DNA of 64,000 nt from DASXUG01 sp036504995. GTDB taxonomy: Bacteria > Pseudomonadota > Gammaproteobacteria > Burkholderiales > Methylophilaceae. The position numbers and the translations under genes are program-made. The stretch spans positions 1 to 64,000 of the forward strand of contig DASXUG010000015.1 in assembly GCA_036504995.1 (NCBI GenBank), written 5' to 3'. The notes beneath the pieces were generated by a model that worked only from the letters and a program-made list of their open reading frames with translations, had not been told where the DNA came from and made no database searches. Shown piece after piece: positions 14,551-23,571 of this stretch; within the stretch, counting starts at the first letter, position 1; every line of letters begins with the position of its first letter.

Positions 14551-15861
14551 TTATTTAAGTTGCTCAAATAGTAGTTTGGTAATACGACTAGCTGTTGCAG
14601 AGCGGTTTTGGCTACCATCTTTATTCACAACTTTTACAGTTGAGCCGTCATCACTAGATTCTACGTGAATTAAGTACTGGTTAGATGGATCCACTTTTTC
14701 TGCCTTTTCTGGGGCTTTCCAGAATTTGAGTTTATCTACAAGGCCAGTGTCTTCTTTCTTGTTAGGTACAGCCTCTTCTTTTGCGGGGGCTGTTTCAGGT
14801 GCGCTATTTTTTGCTGCATCTTTTTCGTCGTCACCCCAGAATTTTAGCTTGTCCAGCAAACCTTTTTGTTTCTCTGGCGGTGCCGCGGTATCAAGGTCGG
14901 TATAGCGCACATAGTAGAGACCTTGTGAGCGATTTTTATCTTCAACCACAAAGCCTACACGGTCAAGCGCTAAGCCAACACGACGCCACGCGCGGTCAAA
15001 CTCATCCGTCACTGATAAGTTGACTGTGCCGTCTTTGTCTTGTGTGATTTTTGCACGTACTTCAGCATTATTGGCCGCTACAATGCTATGTGATTTTTTC
15101 TCTTCAACCCCTAAACGTACCATGAGGCGGCGCAATAATTCCGCATCAATATCTTCCGCATCAGCTCGGGCAGTTTCTTCTTGGGTGCGTATGTTTTTAG
15201 GGGCATAACCGTTATCAATGTCACCGAAGCGGGTGCGCACTTTGACTTTGCCATCATCTGGTGGCGCATCACTTACGCTACGATGGCTCATGTAGATTTC
15301 AGTGGTGCCTTCAGTGGTGCCGCGATCCAAACGGGTGCGGAATTTTTGGCGATTCTGAATGGTGTTAAGGCTGTCTAGCCAGTTTTGGAATTTATCCAGA
15401 TAACCGCCTTTTTCGTCTTTGGTCAGGTTTTGCGGGTTTAACCATTCGGTTTCCATCACCCCTGTTTCTGGATTTTCTACACGAACAGCAAAGCCTAACT
15501 CAGCCCAAAACTCCCGTATTACTGGCCAGATTTTTTCAGGCGGCGCTTGCACTACCAGCCAGCGCTGTGCACCAGCACGCTCTAAACGCACATTGTCTGC
15601 GTTGGGTAAAATCTTTTCTTGTTCTAGCGGACTTTCATTTTGCCCTTGGCTATAACTTGAGTAAGTGGTGGAGCTACCTGGTACGCTGTAAGTGTCATTC
15701 GCCGAGATAGATGTTAAATCAGGGGGCACTTCAAGTGGGCGCGCACGACCTGCACTCTTGTAGTCTGGGGTTTTATCTATAAATGGGAGCGAGTCACATC
15801 CGCTAACAGCAATGGTTGCTAATGCTAACAAGGCGAGTGATGGCTTGTTGATACGTTTCAT
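14551..15861 (-). CDS. bamC: Outer membrane assembly lipoprotein BamC (NlpB)
   Basis: Lipoprotein of the BAM complex that inserts beta-barrel proteins into the outer membrane. Signal and lipobox are SLALLALATIAVSGC, followed by an unstructured segment with GRARPLEVPPDL, which in BamC contacts BamD. Two helix-grip domains follow (~95-225 and ~260-436). At 436 residues it is ~90 longer than E. coli BamC. The extra length is a low-complexity insert at ~333-390 inside the second domain that carries the motif GL(L/V)DKLKFW twice. It lies 45 bp downstream of dapA, the same pairing as in enterobacteria. Confidence 0.92.
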   Translation of the reverse strand: MKRINKPSLALLALATIAVSGCDSLPFIDKTPDYKSAGRARPLEVPPDLTSISANDTYSVPGSSTTYSSYSQGQNESPLEQEKILPNADNVRLERAGAQRWLVVQAPPEKIWPVIREFWAELGFAVRVENPETGVMETEWLNPQNLTKDEKGGYLDKFQNWLDSLNTIQNRQKFRTRLDRGTTEGTTEIYMSHRSVSDAPPDDGKVKVRTRFGDIDNGYAPKNIRTQEETARADAEDIDAELLRRLMVRLGVEEKKSHSIVAANNAEVRAKITQDKDGTVNLSVTDEFDRAWRRVGLALDRVGFVVEDKNRSQGLYYVRYTDLDTAAPPEKQKGLLDKLKFWGDDEKDAAKNSAPETAPAKEEAVPNKKEDTGLVDKLKFWKAPEKAEKVDPSNQYLIHVESSDDGSTVKVVNKDGSQNRSATASRITKLLFEQLK

Positions 15862-15906
15862 AGGTGTTCTCTATATAATAAATTTTACTATTTTTGATGA
15901 CAAATA

Positions 15907-16779
15907 CTAAATGCTGGCTTGTTTCATTGCGCTACGTAAAACTTCATGGTGCTGGGTTGATAGTGGTACCAGTGGTAAACGGATGCCTGCGCCAATTTTA
16001 CCCATTTGTTGTAATACCCATTTTACGGGGATAGGGTTGGCCTCAATAAATAATTTTTGATGTAATGCAAATAGCTGGCCGTTAATCTGACAGGCTTCTT
16101 TTACTTTGCCTGTGCTAGCTGCTAAATACATTTCATGCATAAGTTTTGGGGCAACATTGGCGGTGACGGAAATAACCCCATGCGCGCCTAATAGCATCAA
16201 AGCCATACCGGTAGCATCATCGCCGCTATAAATAGCAAAGTCTTTAGGGGCGCGTAAAATTAAATCTGTGCCGCGCTCTATGCTACCTGTGGCATCTTTA
16301 ATGCCAACAATATTGGGGATGCTAGCCAAGCGTAGCGCAGTATCATTACTGATGTCACATCCCGTACGCCCAGGTACATTGTATAAGATTTGGGGAATAT
16401 CCACCGCCTCTGCAACGGCGCGGTAATGTTGATATAAGCCTTCTTGTGTTGGCTTGTTGTAATAAGGAGCTACTAATAGACAAGCGTCAGCGCCTAGTTT
16501 TTTAGCTTTTTCCGTAAGCTCAATTGCTTCTTTGGTCGAGTTTGCACCAGTGCCCGCAATCACGGGAATACGTCCAGCTACATGTTGAATGGTGGTTTTA
16601 ATCAGCATGCAGTGCTCATCCACATCGACAGTAGGGGATTCGCCCGTTGTACCTACAATGACGATACCATCCGTACCTTGGTCAATATGAAAGTCAATTA
16701 AATTGGTGAGCGCTTGAATATCAAGCGAGCCATCGTCATGCATCGGAGTCACGATTGCGACTAAACTGCCTTGCAACAT
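15907..16779 (-). CDS. dapA: 4-hydroxy-tetrahydrodipicolinate synthase
   Basis: Condenses pyruvate with aspartate semialdehyde in lysine and meso-diaminopimelate synthesis; a homotetrameric TIM barrel. The 290 residues are typical. GTTGESPT (~43-50), catalytic Tyr in YNVPGRTG (~133-140), Schiff-base Lys in GIKDATG (~159-165), and YSGDDAT are all present. It leads the dapA-bamC run and is divergent from rsxA, with a 256-bp shared upstream region. Confidence 0.97.
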   Translation of the reverse strand: MLQGSLVAIVTPMHDDGSLDIQALTNLIDFHIDQGTDGIVIVGTTGESPTVDVDEHCMLIKTTIQHVAGRIPVIAGTGANSTKEAIELTEKAKKLGADACLLVAPYYNKPTQEGLYQHYRAVAEAVDIPQILYNVPGRTGCDISNDTALRLASIPNIVGIKDATGSIERGTDLILRAPKDFAIYSGDDATGMALMLLGAHGVISVTANVAPKLMHEMYLAASTGKVKEACQINGQLFALHQKLFIEANPIPVKWVLQQMGKIGAGIRLPLVPLSTQHHEVLRSAMKQASI

Positions 16780-17001
16780 GGATTACCTAAATGAGTCATA
16801 AAGCGTTATATTTTAACTTAAACTAGCCTAATAAGAATACGGTTTTTATGTGAATCATCAGCTTGTTAAGAATTTATTACTATATATGTATGTTTATTCA
16901 TTCTTTGCATCTCAATTAAAGCCGTTATAGAGTTGTAGACTTTGTTGATTCTTATCAAGCTATACATCAACGAAACCATTATTTTAGTGGCATAAACGCT
17001 G

Positions 17002-17007
17002 TATAAT
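17002..17007 (+). promoter_or_regulatory. Possible -10 box of the rsx operon
   Basis: A perfect TATAAT lies 32 bp before the rsxA start codon. The matching -35 is poor (TTATTT at 16979-16984 with 17-bp spacing), so this is only a candidate. No other element is recognised in the 16780-17035 gap. Confidence 0.4.
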
Positions 17008-17038
17008 TTCATCCTTTAGGCTTAAAAGAAACTTTGTG

Positions 17039-17617
17039 ATGGAACAAAGCTACATTTTATTATTCATTGGTGCGGCCATCGTCAACAATATTGTGTTGGT
17101 GAAGATACTTGGTCTGTGTCCGTTTATGGGGGTTTCTAAAAAGCTAGAAGCCTCTATCGCCATGGCGCTTGCCACTGCGTTTGTATTGACTATTGGCTCG
17201 GGCACTAGTTTTTTAATCAATAAATATCTATTAGGTACAGATTTATTTTATCTGCGTACCTTGACCTTTATCGTGGTGATTGCGGGTGTGGTGCAATTTA
17301 CCGAGATGGTGTTGGAAAAACACTTTCCGTTTTTATATCAGGTGTTAGGGATTTACCTGCCGCTCATTACGACCAATTGTGCGGTATTGGGTATTCCCTT
17401 GTTGAATGTCAATCTAAACCATGACTTTATGCAGTCTATGGTGTTTGGGTTTGGTGGCGCTGTGGGTTTCTCATTAGTGCTGGTTTTATTTGCTTCTATG
17501 CGTGAAAGGTTAGAAGCGGCAGACGTGCCTGTGCCTTTTCAAGGTGCTGCGATAGCCTTTGTGACAGCAGGGTTGATGAGCCTAGCTTTTATGGGGTTCG
17601 CTGGCCTAGTCCGCTGA
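17039..17617 (+). CDS. rsxA: Electron transport complex subunit RsxA (RnfA)
   Basis: Inner-membrane subunit with six helices of the Rnf/Rsx ion-motive NADH:ferredoxin oxidoreductase. About 192 residues, very close to E. coli RsxA: VLVKILGLCPFMGVSKK, YLPLITTNCAVLGIPLLN and the C-terminal AGLMSLAFMGFAGLVR. The conserved Cys residues of the two half-helices (LCPFMG, TNCAVLG) that hold a membrane [2Fe-2S] cluster with RsxE are present. The start is GTG 17036 or ATG 17039. First gene of rsxABCDGE-nth. Confidence 0.96.
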   Translation: MEQSYILLFIGAAIVNNIVLVKILGLCPFMGVSKKLEASIAMALATAFVLTIGSGTSFLINKYLLGTDLFYLRTLTFIVVIAGVVQFTEMVLEKHFPFLYQVLGIYLPLITTNCAVLGIPLLNVNLNHDFMQSMVFGFGGAVGFSLVLVLFASMRERLEAADVPVPFQGAAIAFVTAGLMSLAFMGFAGLVR

Positions 17618-17627
17618 GGCTTATTCT

Positions 17628-18203
17628 ATGTTAACTGCTATTTATGTCATGATAGGCCTAGCCTTGGCGCTGGGCATTTTGTTGGGTTACTCTGCGCTTA
17701 AATTTAAGGTGGAGGGTGATCCGCTGATTGCGCGTATTGATGCTATTTTGCCGCAAACGCAATGTGGGCAATGTGGCTATCCAGGCTGCAAGCCTTATGC
17801 AACGGCTATTGCCAGCGGCGAAGCCGATATTAATCAATGCCCGCCAGGTGGCGATGCTGGCGTACATGCTTTGGCCGATTTAATGGGCATGGAGTATAAG
17901 CCACTTAATGCCGAACATGGCGCCCCTAAACCGAAATCGGTTGCCTTTATCGATGAAAACACCTGTATTGGCTGTACCTTGTGCATACAAGCCTGCCCTG
18001 TGGATGCCATTCTCGGTGCGGCAAAACATATGCATACGATTATCGCTTCTGAATGCACTGGGTGTGAGTTGTGCTTAGCGCCTTGCCCTGTCGATTGCAT
18101 CACCATGGAGCCGATTGCCGAATCGCCAGATAATTGGAAGTGGCGTTACCCTGTCTTTGAAATCAAACCCGCAGCGATGAAGCCTGCGGCAATTAGTCAT
18201 TAG
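17628..18203 (+). CDS. rsxB: Electron transport complex subunit RsxB (RnfB)
   Basis: Ferredoxin-type subunit that passes electrons on the cytoplasmic face. An N-terminal membrane anchor (IYVMIGLALALGILLGY) precedes the four-Cys cluster domain CGQCGYPGCKPYA...INQCPPGG (~45-75) and then two [4Fe-4S] motifs, CIGCTLCIQACPVD (~109-122) and CTGCELCLAPCPVD (~139-152). The 191 residues are normal. It lies 10 bp after rsxA. Confidence 0.97.
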   Translation: MLTAIYVMIGLALALGILLGYSALKFKVEGDPLIARIDAILPQTQCGQCGYPGCKPYATAIASGEADINQCPPGGDAGVHALADLMGMEYKPLNAEHGAPKPKSVAFIDENTCIGCTLCIQACPVDAILGAAKHMHTIIASECTGCELCLAPCPVDCITMEPIAESPDNWKWRYPVFEIKPAAMKPAAISH

Positions 18204-18216
18204 TAGCAATAGGCTT

Positions 18217-19998
18217 ATGAGCGCAATTTTTAATCTAGTTAATTTTTTTAAGTCGAGTGTTGGTACAGGCGCCAATGGCGGCGTACATCCTCCCGAGCAT
18301 AAGCTTGAATCTACCAAGCGCCCTATTGCCCAAATCGCTATGCCTAAGCGTTTGGTGTTGCCTTTACGTCAGCATGTGGGTAACTTGCCTAAGGTGCTGG
18401 TTGAAGTCGGTCAGTATGTGCTGAAGGGGCAATTATTAGCGGAGGCTGAAGGCAATATTTCGGCTGCTGTGCATGCGCCAACCTCAGGCGTGATCGCCGC
18501 GATAGAAGAAGCGGTCATTCCGCATCCATCAGGGTTGCCTGATCTATGCATCGTATTGGAGCCCGATGGTAACGATACATGGGTGGAGCACACGTCCACC
18601 ATATGGCGTGGTCAAAATACGTTAGAACAAAAGATAGCCTTAGTAGCCAAGTTGCGCGAGTCTGGTATTGTCGGCTTGGGTGGCGCTGCGTTTCCTACCC
18701 ATATTAAACTTAAAACCAATGCAAAAACCGTGATTAACACTTTGGTGATTAACGCGGCTGAATGTGAGCCTTATATCACTTGTGACGATATGTTGATGCG
18801 TGAGCGTGCGGCTGAAATCGTCAAAGGTGCTGAGATTGCGCAGCATCTATTAAGTGCAAAACAATGCATTATTGGTGTTGAGGATAATAAGCCAGAAGCG
18901 GCTGAGGCGATGCGTAAAGCCTGTGCCGAGAGCGGTTTTGCTATCACCGTCAAAGTCGTGCCGACGCTATATCCGAGTGGTGATGCCCGTCAGTTGATAC
19001 GTCTGTTGACGGACATGGAAGTCCCCAGTGATAAGCGTTCTACCGATGTTGGCGTGCAGTGCTTTAACGTGGCCACCGTGCTTGCGATGTACCGTTTCTT
19101 TGATTTTGGTGAGCCAGCGTTATCGCGCATTGTCACCATGACGGGCAATGTGGCGCAACCCGCTAACTTTGAAGTGCCATTTGGTACGCCTGTGAACGAT
19201 TTAATTGCGGCAGCGGGTGGAGTCTTGGCAGGCACCGATGACTATATTATGGGCGGCCCAATGATGGGCTTTAGCTTGCCATCAAGCGAAGTGCCGATTA
19301 CTAAAGCGGCTAACTGTATTATTGCCAGTGCACCTAATTTATTTCCTGAGGCGCCACCAGCCATGCCTTGCATACGCTGCGCGCGTTGTGCAGACGCTTG
19401 TCCTGTCAGTTTGCAGCCGCAAGAGCTTTATTGGTTTGCCAAGTCAGACAACTTTGAAAAAGCGCGTGATTACAATTTGTTTGATTGTATCGAGTGCGGC
19501 TGTTGCTCTTATGTTTGCCCTAGCAACATCCCCTTAGTGCAATATTATCGCTACGCCAAGAGCGAAATTATCGCGCAGGACAAAGCAAAAGAAGCGGCGG
19601 ATTTAGCGCGTGAGCGCAATGAATTTAGATTGATGCGTATTGAGCGTGAGAAACAAGAGCGCGCGCAAAAGCATGCTCAGAAAGCGGCTGGTGCTAAGGC
19701 CGAAGCCGCTAAAACTGAGACTACTAAGAGCGAGTCAGCGACGACTGATGCAGCAGCCGAAGCAAAAAAAGCCGCAATTGCTGCTGCAATAGAGCGTGCA
19801 AAAGCACAAAAAGCGCAAGCTGCGCCTAAAAATATAGACGATGCCAAGCCTGCGGTGCAAGCGGAAATCGCGGAAATTGATGCGCGTCGCGCATCCGTAA
19901 ACTTAGAGCCGTCGATAGTGGATAAAGCCGAGAGTGTAGTTGAAAATAAAATCGATAATAAAGTAGAAAACAAACAAAAAACATTGGATTTTGAATGA
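18217..19998 (+). CDS. rsxC: Electron transport complex subunit RsxC (RnfC)
   Basis: NADH- and FMN-binding soluble subunit. Order: N-terminal barrel-sandwich domain with HAPTSGVIAAIEE, flavin/NADH loop GIVGLGGAAFPTHIK (~150-164), SLBB-like domain (~320-350), two [4Fe-4S] motifs CIRCARCADACPVS (~385) and CIECGCCSYVCPSN (~424), and a C-terminal tail (~460-593) rich in Ala, Lys and Glu that is probably a coiled coil or disordered. The tail has extra length compared with short RnfC forms, as is usual in proteobacterial RsxC. It overlaps rsxD by 4 bp. Confidence 0.97.
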   Translation: MSAIFNLVNFFKSSVGTGANGGVHPPEHKLESTKRPIAQIAMPKRLVLPLRQHVGNLPKVLVEVGQYVLKGQLLAEAEGNISAAVHAPTSGVIAAIEEAVIPHPSGLPDLCIVLEPDGNDTWVEHTSTIWRGQNTLEQKIALVAKLRESGIVGLGGAAFPTHIKLKTNAKTVINTLVINAAECEPYITCDDMLMRERAAEIVKGAEIAQHLLSAKQCIIGVEDNKPEAAEAMRKACAESGFAITVKVVPTLYPSGDARQLIRLLTDMEVPSDKRSTDVGVQCFNVATVLAMYRFFDFGEPALSRIVTMTGNVAQPANFEVPFGTPVNDLIAAAGGVLAGTDDYIMGGPMMGFSLPSSEVPITKAANCIIASAPNLFPEAPPAMPCIRCARCADACPVSLQPQELYWFAKSDNFEKARDYNLFDCIECGCCSYVCPSNIPLVQYYRYAKSEIIAQDKAKEAADLARERNEFRLMRIEREKQERAQKHAQKAAGAKAEAAKTETTKSESATTDAAAEAKKAAIAAAIERAKAQKAQAAPKNIDDAKPAVQAEIAEIDARRASVNLEPSIVDKAESVVENKIDNKVENKQKTLDFE

Positions 19999-21014
19999 CA
20001 CGTTCCCCCTATATTTCTAGCGCCCCAAGTGTGAGCGTTATTATGCTCAAAGTTGTGTTGGCGCTTATCCCTGCCATTATCGCCTACGTGTGGGTATATG
20101 GTGGTGGCGTGCTGGTGACGCTAACCTTAGCCACTATCACCGCATTAGGTTCCGAAGCGGCCATGCTTAAATTGCGTGGCCGACCAATCTTGCCTTTTTT
20201 GCTTGATGGCAGCGCCCTAGTAACGGCTTGGTTGCTAGCTTTATCGCTACCACCGCTGGCGCCTTGGTGGTTAGTCGTGGTCGGCACTTTGTTTGCGATT
20301 GTGGTGTCAAAACAGCTCTATGGTGGCTTGGGTTACAACCCATTTAACCCCGCTATGGTGGGTTATGCCGTATTGCTAATTTCCTTCCCCGTCATCATGA
20401 CACACTGGCCTGCGCCTTTAGAATTGGCAGAAGCAAAGCTCAGCTTTGCTGAGCAAATGCAGTATATTTTTGGCGCGATTTTGCCTAGCAATGTGCATGT
20501 GGATGCCATCACCATGGCAACGCCTTTGGACTATTTGAAAACACAATTGATGTTACATCATCCGCTCCAAGATATCACCCAATCGCCTATTTTTGGCAAT
20601 GTTGGTGCGTATGGTGGTGAGTGGGTAACCAGCGCTTATTTGCTTGGTGGTTTGTTTTTATGGCAGCAACGTATTATTACTTGGCATTTGCCAGTAGCCT
20701 TTTTGGCGACACTGGGGGTGATGGCGGGTATATTTTTCTTGGTTAACCCCAGCCATTTTGCCAATCCCTTGTTCCATCTGTTTTCAGGGGCATCCATGTT
20801 GGGGGCATTCTTTATTATTACCGACCCAGTGAGTGGCCCGACCACACCTAAGGGCAAGCTAATATTTGCCGCGGGTATTGGGGTGCTAACCTATTTAATC
20901 CGCATCTATGGCGGCTATCCAGATGGCGTAGCATTTTCTGTTTTATTTATGAATATTTGCGTGCCGCTGATTGATGCCTACACGCAACCTAGAGTATTTG
21001 GTCATAAAAAATGA
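19995..21014 (+). CDS. rsxD: Electron transport complex subunit RsxD (RnfD)
   Basis: Membrane flavoprotein of the NqrB/RnfD family; 339 residues with ~9-10 hydrophobic helices. The covalent FMN attachment site is the Thr in ITMATPLDYL (~168-177). GYNPFNPAMVGYAVLLISFP (~114-133) and FIITDPVSGPTTPKGK (~275-290) are family hallmarks. Start and stop overlap the neighbours rsxC and rsxG by 4 bp each. Confidence 0.96.
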   Translation: MTRSPYISSAPSVSVIMLKVVLALIPAIIAYVWVYGGGVLVTLTLATITALGSEAAMLKLRGRPILPFLLDGSALVTAWLLALSLPPLAPWWLVVVGTLFAIVVSKQLYGGLGYNPFNPAMVGYAVLLISFPVIMTHWPAPLELAEAKLSFAEQMQYIFGAILPSNVHVDAITMATPLDYLKTQLMLHHPLQDITQSPIFGNVGAYGGEWVTSAYLLGGLFLWQQRIITWHLPVAFLATLGVMAGIFFLVNPSHFANPLFHLFSGASMLGAFFIITDPVSGPTTPKGKLIFAAGIGVLTYLIRIYGGYPDGVAFSVLFMNICVPLIDAYTQPRVFGHKK

Positions 21015-21673
21015 AAGAATCTATCGTAAAACACGCGCTAACTACAGCCGCCATTATGGTGGTGTTTGCCGTGGTTGGTACTGGTTTGTTAGCGGTGATT
21101 CATGAGGTCACTAGGGCGCCGATTAAGGATGCTGAAGCCAAGGTACGTATGGCTTTATTTAGTCAGGTATTGCCACAAGCGTTGTACGATAATGATTTAC
21201 TGAAAGACAGCATCAAGGTGCCAGCAGGCGGCGAACTGGGTAACCGCGCTGAAACAGAGATCTATCGCGCGCGCTTAAAAGGCGAACCTTCTGCCATCGT
21301 GCTAGAAGCCACTGCGCCAGATGGCTATAGTGGCGATATTCGCTTATTGATAGCAGTAAAAGTGAATGGTGAGATTGCAGGCGTGCGTGTGTTGGAACAC
21401 AAGGAAACGCCAGGTTTGGGCGATTATATTGATATTGCGCATAGCCCATGGATTAAAAACTTTGATATGCAATCCCTGTCCAAAACCAGTGAGGATGGCT
21501 GGCATGTAAAAAAAGATGGCGGCGTGTTTGATTACACTTCTGGTGCTACCATCACTCCACGCGCTGTGGTTAAGGCAATACACAAGGTGTTGGCGTATTA
21601 TCAGCAGCATCAAAACGAGATATTGAGCGCTGCGCCAGTAGGGAACGAAAACTTAGCAGGAGGCCAAAAATGA
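21011..21673 (+). CDS. rsxG: Electron transport complex subunit RsxG (RnfG)
   Basis: Single-span periplasmic flavoprotein. N-terminal helix AIMVVFAVVGTGLLAVIH, then the FMN-binding domain with DYTSGATITPRAVVKAIH, in which the Thr of SGATIT carries covalent FMN. HKETPGLGDYI is the second conserved block. The 220 residues are normal. It overlaps rsxD and rsxE. Confidence 0.96.
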   Translation: MKESIVKHALTTAAIMVVFAVVGTGLLAVIHEVTRAPIKDAEAKVRMALFSQVLPQALYDNDLLKDSIKVPAGGELGNRAETEIYRARLKGEPSAIVLEATAPDGYSGDIRLLIAVKVNGEIAGVRVLEHKETPGLGDYIDIAHSPWIKNFDMQSLSKTSEDGWHVKKDGGVFDYTSGATITPRAVVKAIHKVLAYYQQHQNEILSAAPVGNENLAGGQK

Positions 21674-22443
21674 GTGAAGCCCAATTAGACAATGCTGAAG
21701 CAAGCGCGAGCGAGGCGCCTGCAAGCCAAACTAACAACAAACCTACTCCAAAAATCCGTTACGGCGAGATTGTAGAAAATGGCTTATGGAAACAAAACCC
21801 TGGCTTAGTGCAATTTCTCGGACTTTGCCCAACCTTGGCAATGACGGTCACCTTGGTTAATGGTTTTAGCCTTGGCTTGATGACCGCGCTGGTAATGGCT
21901 GCCAGCAATGCGGCTGTTGCGCCTGTGCGCCGTTTCGTGCCGACTGAAATTCGCATTCCGGTATTTATTTTGATTATTGCTGCCTTGGTCACCTTGATTG
22001 ATTTAAGTATGCATGCTTACTTACAAGCGTTACATGCAATTTTGGGTATTTTTATTCCCCTTATCGTCACTAATTGTATTGTCCTTGCTAGGGTGGAGGC
22101 TTTCGCGGCGAAAAACCCAATCACGCCCTCAGCGCTTGATGGTTTTATGATGGGCTTTGGTTTGGCGCTTGTATTAGCGTTGCTCGGTGGTATCCGTGAA
22201 ATTATCGCCAAGGGTACCTTATTCTCTGGTGTAGATCTGGCACTGGGACCATTTCTTGGGCCGATGACAAAAGACTGGATCATTACGGTAATTCCACACT
22301 ATCAAGGCTTTTTGCTGGCAGCTTTGCCGCCTGGTGCGTTCTTTGGTTTAGCGTGCCTGATTGCAGGGCGTAACTGGTTGGAGCAACGTAAAGCTGCGAA
22401 GGCAAGTTTGGACCCAACTATGGCAGCACTTGCCAGTCATTAA
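21670..22443 (+). CDS. rsxE: Electron transport complex subunit RsxE (RnfE)
   Basis: Integral membrane partner of RsxA with six helices; 257 residues including a ~30-residue polar N-terminal extension (ASASEAPASQTNNKP) before the conserved NGLWKQNPGLVQFLGLCPTLAMT. IPLIVTNCIVLARVEAFA mirrors the RsxA half-helix and carries the second conserved Cys. It ends the rsx genes, 15 bp before nth. Confidence 0.96.
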   Translation: MSEAQLDNAEASASEAPASQTNNKPTPKIRYGEIVENGLWKQNPGLVQFLGLCPTLAMTVTLVNGFSLGLMTALVMAASNAAVAPVRRFVPTEIRIPVFILIIAALVTLIDLSMHAYLQALHAILGIFIPLIVTNCIVLARVEAFAAKNPITPSALDGFMMGFGLALVLALLGGIREIIAKGTLFSGVDLALGPFLGPMTKDWIITVIPHYQGFLLAALPPGAFFGLACLIAGRNWLEQRKAAKASLDPTMAALASH

Positions 22444-22458
22444 TAGGTAAACCATAAA

Positions 22459-23088
22459 ATGAATGCTGACCAGCGCGAAGAGTTATTTCGCCGTCTCGCG
22501 CTGGCGATCCCTGAACCTACTACCGAACTTAATCACAATACGGTATTCGAGCTACTGATTGCCGTTATCCTTTCCGCGCAGGCGACCGATAAAGGTGTCA
22601 ATATTGCTACCGCCAAATTGTACCCAGTGGCCAATACGCCAGAAGCCATTTATGCACTGGGCATTGAGGGCTTGGAAACTTACATCAAAACCATCGGTCT
22701 GTATCACAGTAAGGCTAAGAATGTAATCGCGACCTGCAAAATGTTGATGGACGAGCATAATAGCCAAGTCCCTGATACGCGTGAAGCGCTGGAGCGCTTA
22801 CCAGGGGTAGGGCGCAAAACTGCTAATGTGATACTGAATACTGCATTTGGTCAGCCAACCATCGCGGTGGATACACACTTATTCCGCTTGGGTAATCGCT
22901 TGGGGCTCGCTAAAGGAAAAACGCCGCTTGAAGTGGAAAATAAATTGATGAAAGCGGTACCGAAAGCCTATTTAAAAGATGCACATCACCTGCTAATTTT
23001 GCATGGCCGCTACACTTGCACCGCAAGGCAACCAAAATGTGGGGAATGTGTGATTCACGATTTATGCGAGTATAAGGCTAAAAGTTAG
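22459..23088 (+). CDS. nth: Endonuclease III
   Basis: Bifunctional DNA glycosylase/AP lyase for oxidised pyrimidines. Helix-hairpin-helix LPGVGRKTANVILNTAFG with the catalytic Lys (~114-131), VDTHLFR with the catalytic Asp (~138), and the C-terminal [4Fe-4S] loop with spacing C-x6-C-x2-C-x5-C (CTARQPKCGECVIHDLC). 209 residues. It sits directly behind rsxE, the same gene order as in E. coli. Confidence 0.97.
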   Translation: MNADQREELFRRLALAIPEPTTELNHNTVFELLIAVILSAQATDKGVNIATAKLYPVANTPEAIYALGIEGLETYIKTIGLYHSKAKNVIATCKMLMDEHNSQVPDTREALERLPGVGRKTANVILNTAFGQPTIAVDTHLFRLGNRLGLAKGKTPLEVENKLMKAVPKAYLKDAHHLLILHGRYTCTARQPKCGECVIHDLCEYKAKS

Positions 23089-23526
23089 ATGGCATTGTTC
23101 AATCCTAGCCGCGACCAAGTGCGCCAGTTCTTTTTTGATACATGGGCGAAGTTTAACCAGCAACAAGCACTTTCCGATTTAGAAAAAATCACCATTCAAA
23201 CCATACAAATGCACCCTGAGTACCATGCGGTGTTAGATGCGCCAGAGCGCTTTATGGAGCAGGCGTATTTTCCAGAGATGGGCGAAACCAATCCGTTTTT
23301 GCATATGAGTTTGCATTTATCGATACTAGAGCAAATCAATATTAACCAACCAACGGGCATCGCGCCAACTTACGCTCAGCTTAAATTAAAACATCAAGAT
23401 GCACATATGGCACAACATGATTTGATGGATTGCTTGGCAGAAATCATTTGGCAAGCGCAGCGTAGCGGACAGGGTTTGGATTCAGCGACTTACTTACAGT
23501 TGATACAAGACAAAGCGCAGGCTTGA
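23089..23526 (+). CDS. DUF1841 family protein
   Basis: The 145-residue soluble helical protein starts at the base after the nth stop codon, so it is translationally coupled. It begins MALFNPSRDQVRQFFFDTWAK, the DUF1841 hallmark, and includes NPFLHMSLHLSILEQI and DLMDCLAEIIWQAQR. It is widespread in betaproteobacteria beside nth; the function is unknown. Confidence 0.88.
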   Translation: MALFNPSRDQVRQFFFDTWAKFNQQQALSDLEKITIQTIQMHPEYHAVLDAPERFMEQAYFPEMGETNPFLHMSLHLSILEQININQPTGIAPTYAQLKLKHQDAHMAQHDLMDCLAEIIWQAQRSGQGLDSATYLQLIQDKAQA

Positions 23527-23571
23527 AAAAGATTTATACTGAGCTCACTGATTGGTAGGAATATCCGCTTT

